Assembly (NCBI GenBank): GCA_017443025.1
Contig: JAFSPG010000013.1
Coordinates: forward strand, 40,648 to 104,647
Reading direction: 5' to 3'
DNA length: 64,000 nt
Source: Bacteroidales bacterium
GTDB taxonomy: Bacteria > Bacteroidota > Bacteroidia > Bacteroidales > UBA932
Each line of letters starts with the position of its first letter. The stretch's first letter is position 1. The notes beneath the pieces were generated by a model. That model was not told where the DNA came from. It saw nothing but the letters and a program-made list of their open reading frames with translations, and did no database searches. The position numbers were made by a program, and so were the translations under genes. Of the stretch, positions 1 to 7,873 are shown in pieces.

Positions 1-2
1 CA

Positions 3-812
3 AAAAAGATTGACTACAGCCGCTGCGTCGACTGCTTCGACTGCCTCGACTCCTGTAAATTCGGAGCCCTGAAATATTCGAGTGAGAGGGAGGCGGAGGA
101 TGTCCGCATAAGCCGGCATTGGCTCCCGAAAAGGGAGGGGACCCACGAAGTGGGGAGGACCGGCGATGCGGAGCATCCTTCGCCGACAACCCGCCGCGCA
201 TTCCTAAGCGCAGGCCTTCTCGCTATCGGCGGAGCGGCGATGCACGCCCAGAGCAAGAAGGTCGACGGCGGCTTCGCGGCCATCGAGGGCAAGAAAGCCC
301 CCGAGCGCAGCATTCCCATCACACCCTTCGGCTCCGGAAGCGTCAAGGACTTCTACCGCAAATGCACCGCCTGCCAGCTCTGCGTATCCGCCTGCCCCAA
401 TGACGTACTCCGTCCCTCTACTAGCCTGGAGCACCTGATGCAGCCCGAGATGAGCTACGAAAACGGCTACTGCCGCCCTGAGTGCACCGACTGCTCCAAA
501 GTCTGCCCCTCCGACGCCATCCTGCCTCTTACCCCCGCGGAGAAAACTCACGAGAAAATCGGCCTTGCCCGAGTCGACCGCGAGCTGTGCGTAGTAAGCC
601 GCGACGGAGTAAATTGCGGCAACTGCGCCCGCCACTGCCCTGTCGGAGCCATCAGGATGGTTCCACTGGATGTATCCGACCCGCACGGCCTCAGAATTCC
701 GGCAGTTGACGAAAGCCGCTGCATAGGCTGCGGCGCCTGCGAATATCTCTGCCCTTCACGGCCTTACAGTGCAATCACCGTCAACGGACTCCATGTTCAC
801 ATCAAAGACTGA
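3..812 (+). CDS. NapH/NapG-like polyferredoxin, 5'-partial
   Basis: The frame is open from the left edge, so the start lies outside the window; 269 residues are visible. They begin with a 4Fe-4S cluster (C-x2-C-x2-C-x3-C, about nt 24-56), then a linker, a twin-arginine-like TRRAFLSAG followed by a short hydrophobic stretch (about nt 187-250), then further cysteine motifs: CTACQLCVSACP, CRPECTDCSKVCP, CGNCARHCP and CIGCGACEYLCP. The second half matches the layout of NapG (Tat-type segment plus four 4Fe-4S clusters) and the first cluster is where the ferredoxin end of a NapH-like membrane protein would be, so this looks like a NapH-NapG type fusion carrying electrons from the membrane to the periplasm. 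It is 6 nt upstream of a Tat-exported reductase with ferredoxin tail, its probable electron partner. The linker DNA holds two hairpins (142-154, 162-184). The fusion is an inference because the upstream half is not visible. Confidence 0.8.
   Translation, partial: KKIDYSRCVDCFDCLDSCKFGALKYSSEREAEDVRISRHWLPKREGTHEVGRTGDAEHPSPTTRRAFLSAGLLAIGGAAMHAQSKKVDGGFAAIEGKKAPERSIPITPFGSGSVKDFYRKCTACQLCVSACPNDVLRPSTSLEHLMQPEMSYENGYCRPECTDCSKVCPSDAILPLTPAEKTHEKIGLARVDRELCVVSRDGVNCGNCARHCPVGAIRMVPLDVSDPHGLRIPAVDESRCIGCGACEYLCPSRPYSAITVNGLHVHIKD
124..184. repeat. Paired hairpins inside the linker of the polyferredoxin gene
   Basis: CCCAC-GAA-GTGGG (142-154) is a perfect small hairpin and is followed at once by a nested one, GGCG ATGC GGA GCAT CCTT CGCC (162-184). 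Both lie between the first iron-sulfur cluster and the Tat-like segment and are translated in frame. They resemble a REP-type element tolerated in a linker. Confidence 0.5.
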
Positions 813-818
813 TAAGCT

Positions 819-2165
819 ATGAGCAACAATATTGACAGAAGAGACTTCCTGAAAACTGCCGGCGCAGGGGCGCTCGCCTTCGGCGCAGCTGCCTGCGGCG
901 CGCACGGCTCAAGCACCACACAGGAACCCACCGGCGAAATGGAGTACCGCATCAATCCCGGCAACGGCGACAAAGTATCGCTCCTTGGCTACGGCTGCAT
1001 GCGCTGGCAAATGAAAAAGAACGCCGAAGGCAAGGACGAAATCGACCAGGAGAGCGTAGATGAACTCGTCGACATCGCCATCAAAAACGGCGTGAACTAC
1101 TTCGATACATCGCCGGCATACCTCAGGGGTCAGTCAGAAGCAGCCACAGGCAAAGCCCTGAGCCGCTACCCCAGGAACTCTTATTACATAGCCACCAAAC
1201 TGTCGAATTTCCGCGACCATACCCGCGAGAGTTCCGAGAAGATGTTCTTCGACTCCCTCGAGCAGATGCAGACCGACTACTTCGACTACTATCTCCTGCA
1301 CGCCATCGGCCGCGGCGGATACAAGGCTTTCAAGGAGCGTTACGAAGACAACGGAATGATGGATTTCGTCCTGGGCGAACGTAAGAAAGGACGCATCCGC
1401 CAGCTGGGCTTCTCCTTCCACGGAAGCCAGAAAGAATTCGACGAGATGATAGCCCTGCACAGCCGCTACCACTGGGATTTCGTGCAGATTGAGATGAACT
1501 ATATGGACTGGCGCCACGCCGATGGCGTGCGCAACGTCAACGCCGAATACCTCTACGAAGTGCTCGACCGCCTCGAACTCCCCATCGTGGTGATGGAGCC
1601 CCTTCTCGGCGGCCGTCTCGCCAACGTTCCGCAGAACGTCACCGTCATGCTCAAGGGCCGCGACCCCGACGCCTCCCCCGCTTCCTGGGCCTTCCGTTTC
1701 GTAGGCAGCTATCCCAGAATCCTTACCATCCTTAGCGGAATGACCTACCGCGAGCATCTCGAGGAAAATATCCGCACCTTCTGCGGTTTCAAGCCCCTGA
1801 CGCAGGACGAACTTGGCTTTATGGAAGAAGTCGCAGACTTCATTGCCAAATACCCCACAGTCAACTGCACCCACTGCGACTACTGCATGCCCTGCCCCTA
1901 TGGCATCGACATCCCCGGCATATTCGCCCACTACAACAAAGCCGTAGGCGACGGAATCATAGTCGACAGCCCCGAGCAGGAGAACTACCGTCGGCTTCGC
2001 AGGGAATACCTTACAAGCTACGACAAAGCCATAGAGACGCTCCGCCAGGCCGACCACTGCATCGGCTGCGGACAATGCCTGCCGGCCTGCCCGCAGAGCA
2101 TTCAAATTCCGAAAGAGCTACGGCGCATCGACCGCTATGTCGAAAATCTCAAACGACACAGATAA
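819..2165 (+). CDS. Tat-exported aldo/keto reductase with C-terminal ferredoxin domain
   Basis: 448 residues. The N-terminus has a twin-arginine signal (RRDFLKTAG, residues 7-15) ending in AAAC, so Cys26 may be lipidated after Tat export. The barrel carries the aldo/keto reductase tetrad: Asp96 and Tyr101 in YFDTSPAYL, Lys127 in IATKLS and His161 in YYLLHAI. Two 4Fe-4S motifs follow at the C-terminus, CTHCDYCMPCP (about 350) and CIGCGQCLPACP (about 412-424). This AKR-plus-ferredoxin architecture is common in gut anaerobes; the substrate is unknown. Clusters in the same chain and in the polyferredoxin 6 nt upstream suggest that the periplasmic enzyme is supplied with electrons from the membrane rather than by free NADPH, which is inference. 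A strong terminator follows. Confidence 0.85.
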   Translation: MSNNIDRRDFLKTAGAGALAFGAAACGAHGSSTTQEPTGEMEYRINPGNGDKVSLLGYGCMRWQMKKNAEGKDEIDQESVDELVDIAIKNGVNYFDTSPAYLRGQSEAATGKALSRYPRNSYYIATKLSNFRDHTRESSEKMFFDSLEQMQTDYFDYYLLHAIGRGGYKAFKERYEDNGMMDFVLGERKKGRIRQLGFSFHGSQKEFDEMIALHSRYHWDFVQIEMNYMDWRHADGVRNVNAEYLYEVLDRLELPIVVMEPLLGGRLANVPQNVTVMLKGRDPDASPASWAFRFVGSYPRILTILSGMTYREHLEENIRTFCGFKPLTQDELGFMEEVADFIAKYPTVNCTHCDYCMPCPYGIDIPGIFAHYNKAVGDGIIVDSPEQENYRRLRREYLTSYDKAIETLRQADHCIGCGQCLPACPQSIQIPKELRRIDRYVENLKRHR

Positions 2166-2168
2166 TGC

Positions 2169-2205
2169 AAAGAGAGTTGGCCCGGAAGGACCAACTCTCT
2201 TTCTT
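2169..2205. terminator. Rho-independent terminator between convergent genes
   Basis: Perfect 10-bp stem AGAGAGTTGG (2171-2180) / CCAACTCTCT (2191-2200) with a 10-nt loop and a T-rich 3' side. It sits between the reductase (+) and the protease gene (-) and can serve both strands. Confidence 0.85.
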
Positions 2206-2218
2206 ATTGAAGATTCAA

Positions 2219-4960
2219 TTATTTCTTGATAATCGTGCGGGTTGTGGTCTTGCCGTCGTATTTGACCTCAAGGGTATAACGTCCGGGAGCGCACTTCGAC
2301 ATATCTATCTTCAGAGGATTGAATGCGCTGAAGGTAGTTGTAGCCTCGTACAGTACCGCACCGGTGGAGGAAATCAGACGCACGTAGGTAGGAAGTTCCT
2401 CAACACCCGTAGATACATAGAGGTCGTTCACCACCGGGTTAGGATAAGCTTCGGCGTGAGCCTCGCTTGCGCGGACTGCCAGCGACAAAGACTGGGCAAC
2501 GCTCTTTCCGAGAGGGTCGATAGCGGTGATGGTGATATCGCTGATTCCGTAAGCAAGAGTCCTAAGGTTGATTATGCCGTCGGCGACGCTCAGATGAGCT
2601 ACGCCGGGATTGCTCTGCTTGAACTGGAAAGTAAGTTCGTCGTCATCGGGATCCACGAAGTAATCGCTGACCTTGAAGGAATACGTCTCTCCTGTTGCAT
2701 ATGAGAGAATGTTGTCGAAAGTAGCAACCTTCTTAGGATCATTGTTCTCAAGGAGACGATATGTGAAGCTTGCAGAAGTGCTTGCGCCATAAGAATCCTT
2801 AGCGGTGAACGTTGCGGTATAATCAACACCGGGAGTGTCGCCGCGGCCGTTTATCTGAATGAAATGAACGCCGCTGCTGGAGCCGTTGAGCCTTGCTGCA
2901 GCACTTCCGGGAGTGAGGCTGACGGTAATTCCGTGACCTTCAGGGTCGGAAACGGTAACGGGAACCGTTATGACAGCAGAAGCCTTGACCTGAATCAGGG
3001 ACTGCGCATAATCAGGAAGAGTAACGACAGGAGCTTTGTTGGCTTCGGTAGTTATGCTCTTGATTGCAGAAAGCTCAGAATAGAGTGATTCGTCGTCGAC
3101 GGCTGCTATGGCAAAATTATACGTCGTATCGAATGCAAGGCCTTCAATCTTTAAGGACATGGCGTCACCCACCTTTGCCCCTGTAGGAACATTGACGGTA
3201 TATTTCTTGATTCCTGCTGCGGGATTCTTGGGATCAGCTCCGACGAGGGAGTAACTAGAACGCAGGACGACATATGAAACGCAGGGAGCGTCATCAGCAT
3301 CGGCTGTAACTTTCCAGTCAACGGTGATGGTATTCGTGCTTGTAGAAAGGGCATAATCGGTTACCTCTGCCGGAGGATTGACGGGTGCCGGGGGTTCCGG
3401 ATCGGGGTCGGGATCGGGGTCGGGATCAGGATCTGGATCAGGGTCTGGATCAGGAGTGCCGCCATAAGTAAAGGAGCCGAGAGCATCGAGCTTCGGGCCG
3501 ATATACTTGTTATTGGTGGTAGTGATGACACCGGTCTTGGCACCGCCAAGGAGCTTTTCCTTGAGCATATCTTTAGTGAAGCCCTGGCCGCCGAAATAAG
3601 AAACGAGAAGCGCGGCTACACCGGAAACGTGAGGACAGGCCATTGAGGTACCCTCCATGCCGGCGTAGTCATTGCCTGGAGCAAGGCTCCAGATGTAGTA
3701 ATCATTCTGGTAGCTACCCACTTCGTCACCGCCGGGTGCGCAGATGTCAACCCAGTCGCCGTAGTTGGAGTAGGAAGCCTTCTTTCCGGTAGGTCCGAAA
3801 GCTGCAACTGCAACTACATCGGCCTGCTGGCAAATAATGTCATAAGCGATATCCTCATTACCTGCGGCAAAAATCACCAGGCCGCCTTTCATCAGGGAAT
3901 TAGACTTCTGATTGCCCTGAGCGTCGCAGCCGGCATATTTTACGAAGTAATCGATAGCTGACTTCTCGTATGAAGGAATAGTCCAGGTCTTGTAGTTGTT
4001 CAACTCCGAATTGGATACATAACCATCGTCGTTTGTATCGGCGAAATAGCCCCAGCTGTTCTGGGATATGACCGCTCCGTGGTCTGCGCCCCACTTGATG
4101 GCATTGGCGGCAACATCGTCGTCGCCGTCAGCGGTGTCGCTGAAAATCTGGCAGGACATAACCTTGCAGCCACCGATGCTTTGGGCATAGTTGCCTCCGG
4201 CAATACCGCACAGACCCTTGCCATTGTTGTTTACAGCGGCAATAGTTCCGGCAACGTGGGTGCCGTGATCATCAACCTCTATGCTGTAATTGTTCTTGAC
4301 AAGGTTCTTGCTACCGTTTGCACCTGCAGCAACAGCATTTGATGCTAAATCAGTATGCGTCAAAGCCACACCGCCGTCAACAACCGCTACTATTACATTG
4401 CTGTTACCGGTGGTATAATTCTTCCATACCTCCTCGACGTTGATATCCTTTCCGGAATTATGGCTGTTGATATAATGCCACTGGTAGCTGAGATAAGTGT
4501 CGTTGAAGATGGCCGCGCGGCGACGAATCTTGCGCACGGGCTCGGCGCTCTCGATGCCGGGCATTGCCTGAAATTCGCCGATAGCCTTGGTAACGGGAGT
4601 ATCCTTCTTGTAAGTAACCTTGTAGAAGCGGTGAAGGCCTTCCCTGCGGGTACGCTCCTCGTATTCGCCGGCATCGGGGAAAATCCTTTCCATAGTCTCG
4701 ATTCCGAGCTCATCGACAGCAGAATTGAGAGCCATTGACTTGGTGGCGATGCTGCCATTGGAGAGGTCCGCTTCGATGAGTGAAATCATTTCGTCATCGA
4801 ACTCTACGATGATGGCATCGGAACGCTGCGAGGTAGTCGCAGATACTTCTTCCTCCTGTGCAGGCTTTACTGCAGCAGCTTTCTCAGAAGTGAGTTCCTC
4901 TTTTGAACAAGCGGCGAGAACTACCGCTGAAAGAATTGATATAAAGAGTATACGTTTCAT
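2219..4960 (-). CDS. S8 subtilisin-like lipoprotein protease with T9SS-type C-terminal domain
   Basis: 913 residues. Lipobox LAAC gives lipidated Cys18. A propeptide-like region (about 45-150) is followed by an S8 domain with Asp195 (VAVVDGG), His232 (DDHGTHVAG), oxyanion Asn368 (AAGNED) and Ser439 (EGTSMACPH). A run of Asp-Pro dipeptides (about 500-523) links to a fibronectin-III-like domain, cadherin/Ig-like repeats, and a last ~75 residues starting YPNPVVNDLYV and ending in a basic strand, typical of T9SS type A sorting domains. Lipoprotein signal plus T9SS tail is an unusual pairing. It starts 12 nt after a PorV-like gene and shares its promoter; in Porphyromonas PorV escorts T9SS cargo to the sortase. 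Probable role: surface or secreted protein degradation. The family and active site are clear; export route and substrate are inference. Confidence 0.9.
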   Translation of the reverse strand: MKRILFISILSAVVLAACSKEELTSEKAAAVKPAQEEEVSATTSQRSDAIIVEFDDEMISLIEADLSNGSIATKSMALNSAVDELGIETMERIFPDAGEYEERTRREGLHRFYKVTYKKDTPVTKAIGEFQAMPGIESAEPVRKIRRRAAIFNDTYLSYQWHYINSHNSGKDINVEEVWKNYTTGNSNVIVAVVDGGVALTHTDLASNAVAAGANGSKNLVKNNYSIEVDDHGTHVAGTIAAVNNNGKGLCGIAGGNYAQSIGGCKVMSCQIFSDTADGDDDVAANAIKWGADHGAVISQNSWGYFADTNDDGYVSNSELNNYKTWTIPSYEKSAIDYFVKYAGCDAQGNQKSNSLMKGGLVIFAAGNEDIAYDIICQQADVVAVAAFGPTGKKASYSNYGDWVDICAPGGDEVGSYQNDYYIWSLAPGNDYAGMEGTSMACPHVSGVAALLVSYFGGQGFTKDMLKEKLLGGAKTGVITTTNNKYIGPKLDALGSFTYGGTPDPDPDPDPDPDPDPDPDPEPPAPVNPPAEVTDYALSTSTNTITVDWKVTADADDAPCVSYVVLRSSYSLVGADPKNPAAGIKKYTVNVPTGAKVGDAMSLKIEGLAFDTTYNFAIAAVDDESLYSELSAIKSITTEANKAPVVTLPDYAQSLIQVKASAVITVPVTVSDPEGHGITVSLTPGSAAARLNGSSSGVHFIQINGRGDTPGVDYTATFTAKDSYGASTSASFTYRLLENNDPKKVATFDNILSYATGETYSFKVSDYFVDPDDDELTFQFKQSNPGVAHLSVADGIINLRTLAYGISDITITAIDPLGKSVAQSLSLAVRASEAHAEAYPNPVVNDLYVSTGVEELPTYVRLISSTGAVLYEATTTFSAFNPLKIDMSKCAPGRYTLEVKYDGKTTTRTIIKK
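3394..3461 (-). repeat. Asp-Pro coding tandem repeat
   Basis: Near-perfect 6/12-bp tandem repeat (GGATCG/GGGTCG on the + strand) encoding the (DP)n linker between the protease and its C-terminal domains. Such runs change length by slippage in whole codons, so linker length may vary between strains. Confidence 0.8.
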
Positions 4961-4972
4961 CGCGATGCTTGT

Positions 4973-5914
4973 TTAGAATGAATAACCAAGGCCGATGGTG
5001 ATGGTATTGCCAATCACTTTGTTAGCCGTCAGATAGCCAAAGTCGAGGCGCAGGCCCTTAAACTTGACTCCCGCTCCGAGAGTAACGAAAGTAGGGAGCA
5101 CAGCTTCGTCGGAGCCGAGATGGAAACCGGCTCTGGCAAAAAGCAGGTTCTTGTAAGAATACTCTCCGCCGAGAGCAGCGCAGAGCTTCTTGCCGTAGAC
5201 GAAATAATCGACATCGAGGTCGCCTTTTACCGAATGCTCTTCAGTGAGGGTGGCAGTATATTCGCCGGCCACCTTAATTGAGGCGGGAATGTCATACATC
5301 TTATCGTCGCCGCCCTTGATGGCTTTGCCGAGAGATGCAACACCGGCAGTAAGGCCGAGGTTCTCCAAAGGCTTGTAGTAGACCATGAGGTCGCCGGCTA
5401 TAGTGGAATGCTTGGTATCGGAAGCAAGGGCCTGGCGGGCATAGCGGAGGTTGAGACCAACGCCGAGAACATCGGTAATCTTGACGCCAACGCCACCCGA
5501 GACAATCATATCCTTGGGAGTATATTTTCCAAGATATGCTCCGTGGATGTCAATTTCATCGTACTTCTCGCCTTTCTGCATGGCAAAGCCTACTGAGAAA
5601 CCGAGATAATCGGCAGCCTTGAAACCTACGCCGCCGGCGAAATTAGTACTCTTTACTCCGTCAGGGGCCCAGTTCTGATAAGATACCCCTGCGTCGAACT
5701 TGCCGTTCCAGAAAGGAATGACTGCAGCGTTCGTAAATGATGAATAAGCAATCGAAGAAGTAGATGCCGCGCCGGCAAAACCCATTACCGCCTTAGCAGG
5801 ATCTCTTTCAATACGGAGGAAAGGAAGGGCCTCCTTGGCTGCATCCCCGGCTATTGCGCTGACACTCAGGAGCATTGCCGCCGCGGCTGCAAAGATAAAT
5901 TTAGGTTTGAACAT
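4973..5914 (-). CDS. PorV/PorQ-family outer-membrane protein
   Basis: 313 residues from the ATG at 5914; an upstream in-frame start at 5935 would add seven residues ahead of the signal peptide and is less likely. An N-terminal signal peptide (FAAAAAMLLSVSAIAG) is followed by the family's typical LPFLRIERDPAKAVMGFAGA segment, then alternating amphipathic strands and a terminal aromatic, GLGYSF, as in a beta-barrel. PorV-like proteins are 14-strand barrels that in T9SS organisms act as shuttle or plug for secreted cargo. It is the first gene of an operon with the S8 protease, from a well-formed promoter at 5949-5979. A second PorV-like/S8 pair lies at 9115-12615 in swapped order. Whether this is a true T9SS component or a FadL-like transporter cannot be told here. 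Confidence 0.75.
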   Translation of the reverse strand: MFKPKFIFAAAAAMLLSVSAIAGDAAKEALPFLRIERDPAKAVMGFAGAASTSSIAYSSFTNAAVIPFWNGKFDAGVSYQNWAPDGVKSTNFAGGVGFKAADYLGFSVGFAMQKGEKYDEIDIHGAYLGKYTPKDMIVSGGVGVKITDVLGVGLNLRYARQALASDTKHSTIAGDLMVYYKPLENLGLTAGVASLGKAIKGGDDKMYDIPASIKVAGEYTATLTEEHSVKGDLDVDYFVYGKKLCAALGGEYSYKNLLFARAGFHLGSDEAVLPTFVTLGAGVKFKGLRLDFGYLTANKVIGNTITIGLGYSF

Positions 5915-5948
5915 TTCGGTACAGTTAATTAACATTATGTCAAGTCAG

Positions 5949-5979
5949 CAAATGTACTCATTTTCCAGATTATAACAAA
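5949..5979 (-). promoter_or_regulatory. Bacteroidetes promoter for porV-like/S8 operon
   Basis: On the minus strand TTTG (5979-5976), 19-nt spacer, TACATTTG (5956-5949): full match to TTTG-N19/20-TAnnTTTG, about 30 nt upstream of the ATG at 5914. It lies back to back with the tRNA-Ser promoter. Confidence 0.75.
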
Positions 5980-5984
5980 GTTTG

Positions 5985-6016
5985 TTTGCTGGAATAAATA
6001 CTTTTTCATATCTTTG
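5985..6016 (+). promoter_or_regulatory. Promoter of tRNA-Ser
   Basis: TTTG (5985-5988), 20-nt spacer, TATCTTTG (6009-6016), ending 11 nt before the tRNA 5' end. Full match to the Bacteroidetes consensus. Confidence 0.8.
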
Positions 6017-6027
6017 CAGCCGCAAAA

Positions 6028-6115
6028 GGAGAGATGCTCGAGTGGCTGAAGAGGCACGCCTGGAAAGCGTGTGTACCCCAAAAGGGTATCGCGAGTTCGA
6101 ATCTCGCTCTCTCCG
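6028..6115 (+). tRNA. tRNA-Ser(GGA)
   Basis: Acceptor stem GGAGAGA (6028-6034) pairs with TCTCTCC (6108-6114). The anticodon stem CACGC/GCGTG frames the loop CTGGAAA, anticodon GGA. A long variable arm (TACCCCAAAAGGGTA) marks a class II serine tRNA, and GAGTTCGAATCTC forms the T arm. CCA is not encoded. Own promoter and terminator flank it. Confidence 0.97.
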
Positions 6116-6130
6116 CAAATCGGAAACTAA

Positions 6131-6166
6131 AAATCGCGCCAAGCTTGCTTGAGCGCGATTTTTTTG
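6131..6166 (+). terminator. Terminator after tRNA-Ser
   Basis: Stem AAATCGCGC (6131-6139) / GCGCGATTT (6153-6161), extended inward by CAAG/CTTG, with a run of Ts immediately after. Confidence 0.85.
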
Positions 6167-6221
6167 TTGCTTATGTCGGAGCGCGTCAGCGCGACGAAAT
6201 CTCGGAGTAAGCTGGCTTGCC

Positions 6222-6461
6222 CTAGAAGATGTACTTGAGTCCGGCTATGATAGTACCGGCAAGGTCGCCGAACAGGACGGCCACATCGAGGCTGAGGCCC
6301 TTAAGGCTCAAGCCTGCACCGGCAAATCCCATTGCCGCAGAAGCGGGATTCCTGTCGATACGAAGGAAAGGAAGAGCCTCCTTGGCTGCATCCTGAGCGG
6401 ATGCAGCGCCACACATAATCATCGCAGCCGCAGCTGCAAGGATAAATTTAGGTTTGTACAT
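6222..6461 (-). pseudogene. Internally deleted PorV/PorQ-like gene
   Basis: 79 residues in one intact frame: signal peptide and LPFLRIDRNPASAAMGFAGAG, then directly LKGLSLDVAVLFGDLAGTI...GLKYIF. The first ~50 residues align with the start of the PorV-like protein at 4973-5914, while the last ~27 closely match the end of the one at 9115-10002 (GGFSLDVAALFGDLSGTFIAGLTYKF). Roughly 220 residues of barrel are missing, so it cannot fold as a normal barrel. It is most easily read as a gene that lost its middle by an in-frame deletion or by recombination between paralogs. No good promoter is visible upstream; whether it is expressed as a tiny exported peptide is open. Confidence 0.75.
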
Positions 6462-6570
6462 TATAACGTATTATTAATTATATCAAATCCAATGTTCTTT
6501 CATTTTGGAAAGAGAGACTGGATGGCATATTTAATCATTTTCCACGAATATGGCAAGTTGTGCATAACAA

Positions 6571-6602
6571 TTTGCTTTTATGAAAAAGATTATCTAACTT
6601 TC
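6571..6602 (+). promoter_or_regulatory. Promoter of the CsgG/DUF4810/GNA1162 operon
   Basis: TTTG (6571-6574), 20-nt spacer, TAACTTTC (6595-6602; one mismatch to TAnnTTTG), 27 nt ahead of the ATG at 6630. The rest of 6462-6629 is AT-rich and shows no other feature. Confidence 0.6.
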
Positions 6603-6629
6603 GAGCTGACGATTATCATTCAATAGTAT

Positions 6630-7505
6630 ATGAAAACTTTTTTGAGATTTGCTCTAGTAACAGTTTTGGCTCTTGGTTTTGCGCTGACACTAAGTGGACA
6701 GGACAGAGTCATTAAAAGAAAAGTGGCCATCGGGCGCTTCACTAATGAAACTCAGCATGCTAAAGGTCTATTTTATGACCGAGAAAATGATCCTATGCGT
6801 AAACAAGCTATGGATATTCTTTCCGCCAAACTTGCAGCATCTGAAAAATTTATCCTGCTTGAACGCGATGATTTAGAAGTGCTGCTCTCTGAGAATGCAG
6901 CTATGAAAAAGCTTGGAGCAGACTATATCATTGTTGGTTCAATTACTGAATTTGGCCGCAAAGTGCAGGGCCAGAAGAAAGTATTCTCCTCCACTAAGAC
7001 TCAGACTGTTGAGGCAGGAGTAAGTATCCGTCTTGTTGACACTCAGACAGGTATGATAATTTACTCTGACGAAGCACGTGGTTTTGCCGAAACAACATCT
7101 AAAAAAACACTCGGTAATGGAGGGTATGCTGGATATGATGCAACGTTGGCAGATAAAGCCATATCTGCAGCTTTAAGCCAACTTGTTGAGAATATTATCA
7201 ACAAGTGTATGGACAAGCCGTGGAGATCGTATATTCTTTCTGTTGAGGATGGCGCCTATATCATCTCAGGCGGTCCTTCCCAGGGTATTAAAGCCGGAGA
7301 TTCTTTCAACGTTTATAAGAAAGGTAAAACCGTGAAGAATCCTCAGACAGGGTTGGAAGTAGAACTACCCGGGCAAAAGTTGGGCACTGTTACAATTCTA
7401 TCTTTTTTTGGAGATCTTCCAGAGTCTGAAATATCTGTATGCTCATATTCTGGAGCAGATATTAATGCACTTGCCCTTGAAGATTACTATATTTCCGATA
7501 AATAA
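6630..7505 (+). CDS. CsgG/HfaB-family outer-membrane protein
   Basis: 291 residues with an N-terminal signal peptide (to about LSGQ, residue 24) but no lipobox. Residues ~30-205 show the CsgG fold: VAIGRFTNET, FILLERDDLEVLLSE, a conserved LGADYIIVGSITEFG block, then VSIRLVDTQTGMIIYSDEARG and the AISAALSQLVENII helix. A C-terminal domain of about 90 residues (YILSVEDGAYIISGGPSQGIKAGDSFNVYKKGK) resembles a small beta-barrel. CsgG proteins form outer-membrane export pores or act as periplasmic scaffolds. It heads an operon with a small lipoprotein, a DUF4810 protein and a GNA1162-like lipoprotein, a set that recurs in Gram-negative bacteria and is thought to form one envelope complex. The DNA is AT-richer than flanking housekeeping genes. 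Confidence 0.85.
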   Translation: MKTFLRFALVTVLALGFALTLSGQDRVIKRKVAIGRFTNETQHAKGLFYDRENDPMRKQAMDILSAKLAASEKFILLERDDLEVLLSENAAMKKLGADYIIVGSITEFGRKVQGQKKVFSSTKTQTVEAGVSIRLVDTQTGMIIYSDEARGFAETTSKKTLGNGGYAGYDATLADKAISAALSQLVENIINKCMDKPWRSYILSVEDGAYIISGGPSQGIKAGDSFNVYKKGKTVKNPQTGLEVELPGQKLGTVTILSFFGDLPESEISVCSYSGADINALALEDYYISDK

Positions 7506-7514
7506 AATTCCAAT

Positions 7515-7862
7515 ATGAATATGAAAAAGATATTGATTGCCCTTATTGGCATTGTTCTGTTATCTTCTTGTGGTGTGGGGTCTTATACAGTGACTTCCGG
7601 AAAAGCTGATGCAGGAGAAATTTCCTTTACATTTTCAAAGATAACCCCAATTACTGTTTCAGTTGACGACCAAACATATAGCATTAATACGGTTAAAGTT
7701 AAAGCTTGGACAGTTGACCGTAATATACGTAAAACAGTTAAGAACACTATACGTGTTAATGCCGGACAACACGATATTACTGTCTATGATGAATCTGGGA
7801 CCAAGATTTATCAGAAAAAAATGTTTATTTCCGCCAGTGAACATCGTATAATTGACCTGTGA
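7515..7862 (+). CDS. Small lipoprotein of the CsgG operon, function unknown
   Basis: 115 residues; an alternative start two codons downstream (7521) is equally plausible. The signal peptide ends in the lipobox LLSSC (Cys19). The remaining ~95 residues are short beta-strand-like segments (ITVSVDDQTYSI, TIRVNAGQHDITVYDESGTKIYQKKMFISASEHRIIDL) resembling a small Ig-like or PEGA-like sandwich; I do not recognise a family. It begins 9 nt after the CsgG stop and its TGA overlaps a GTG of the next frame, so it is part of the operon. It is not in the usual three-gene CsgG/DUF4810/DUF799 set. Confidence 0.7.
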   Translation: MNMKKILIALIGIVLLSSCGVGSYTVTSGKADAGEISFTFSKITPITVSVDDQTYSINTVKVKAWTVDRNIRKTVKNTIRVNAGQHDITVYDESGTKIYQKKMFISASEHRIIDL

Positions 7863-7873
7863 TTTTGCAGACT

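Noticed and set aside
6170-6215. A further copy of the GTCATTTCGAGCG palindromic repeat after tRNA-Ser
   Set aside because: There is some likeness (GCGCGTCAGCGCGACGAAATCTC) and a small hairpin, but the core unit is too diverged to call.
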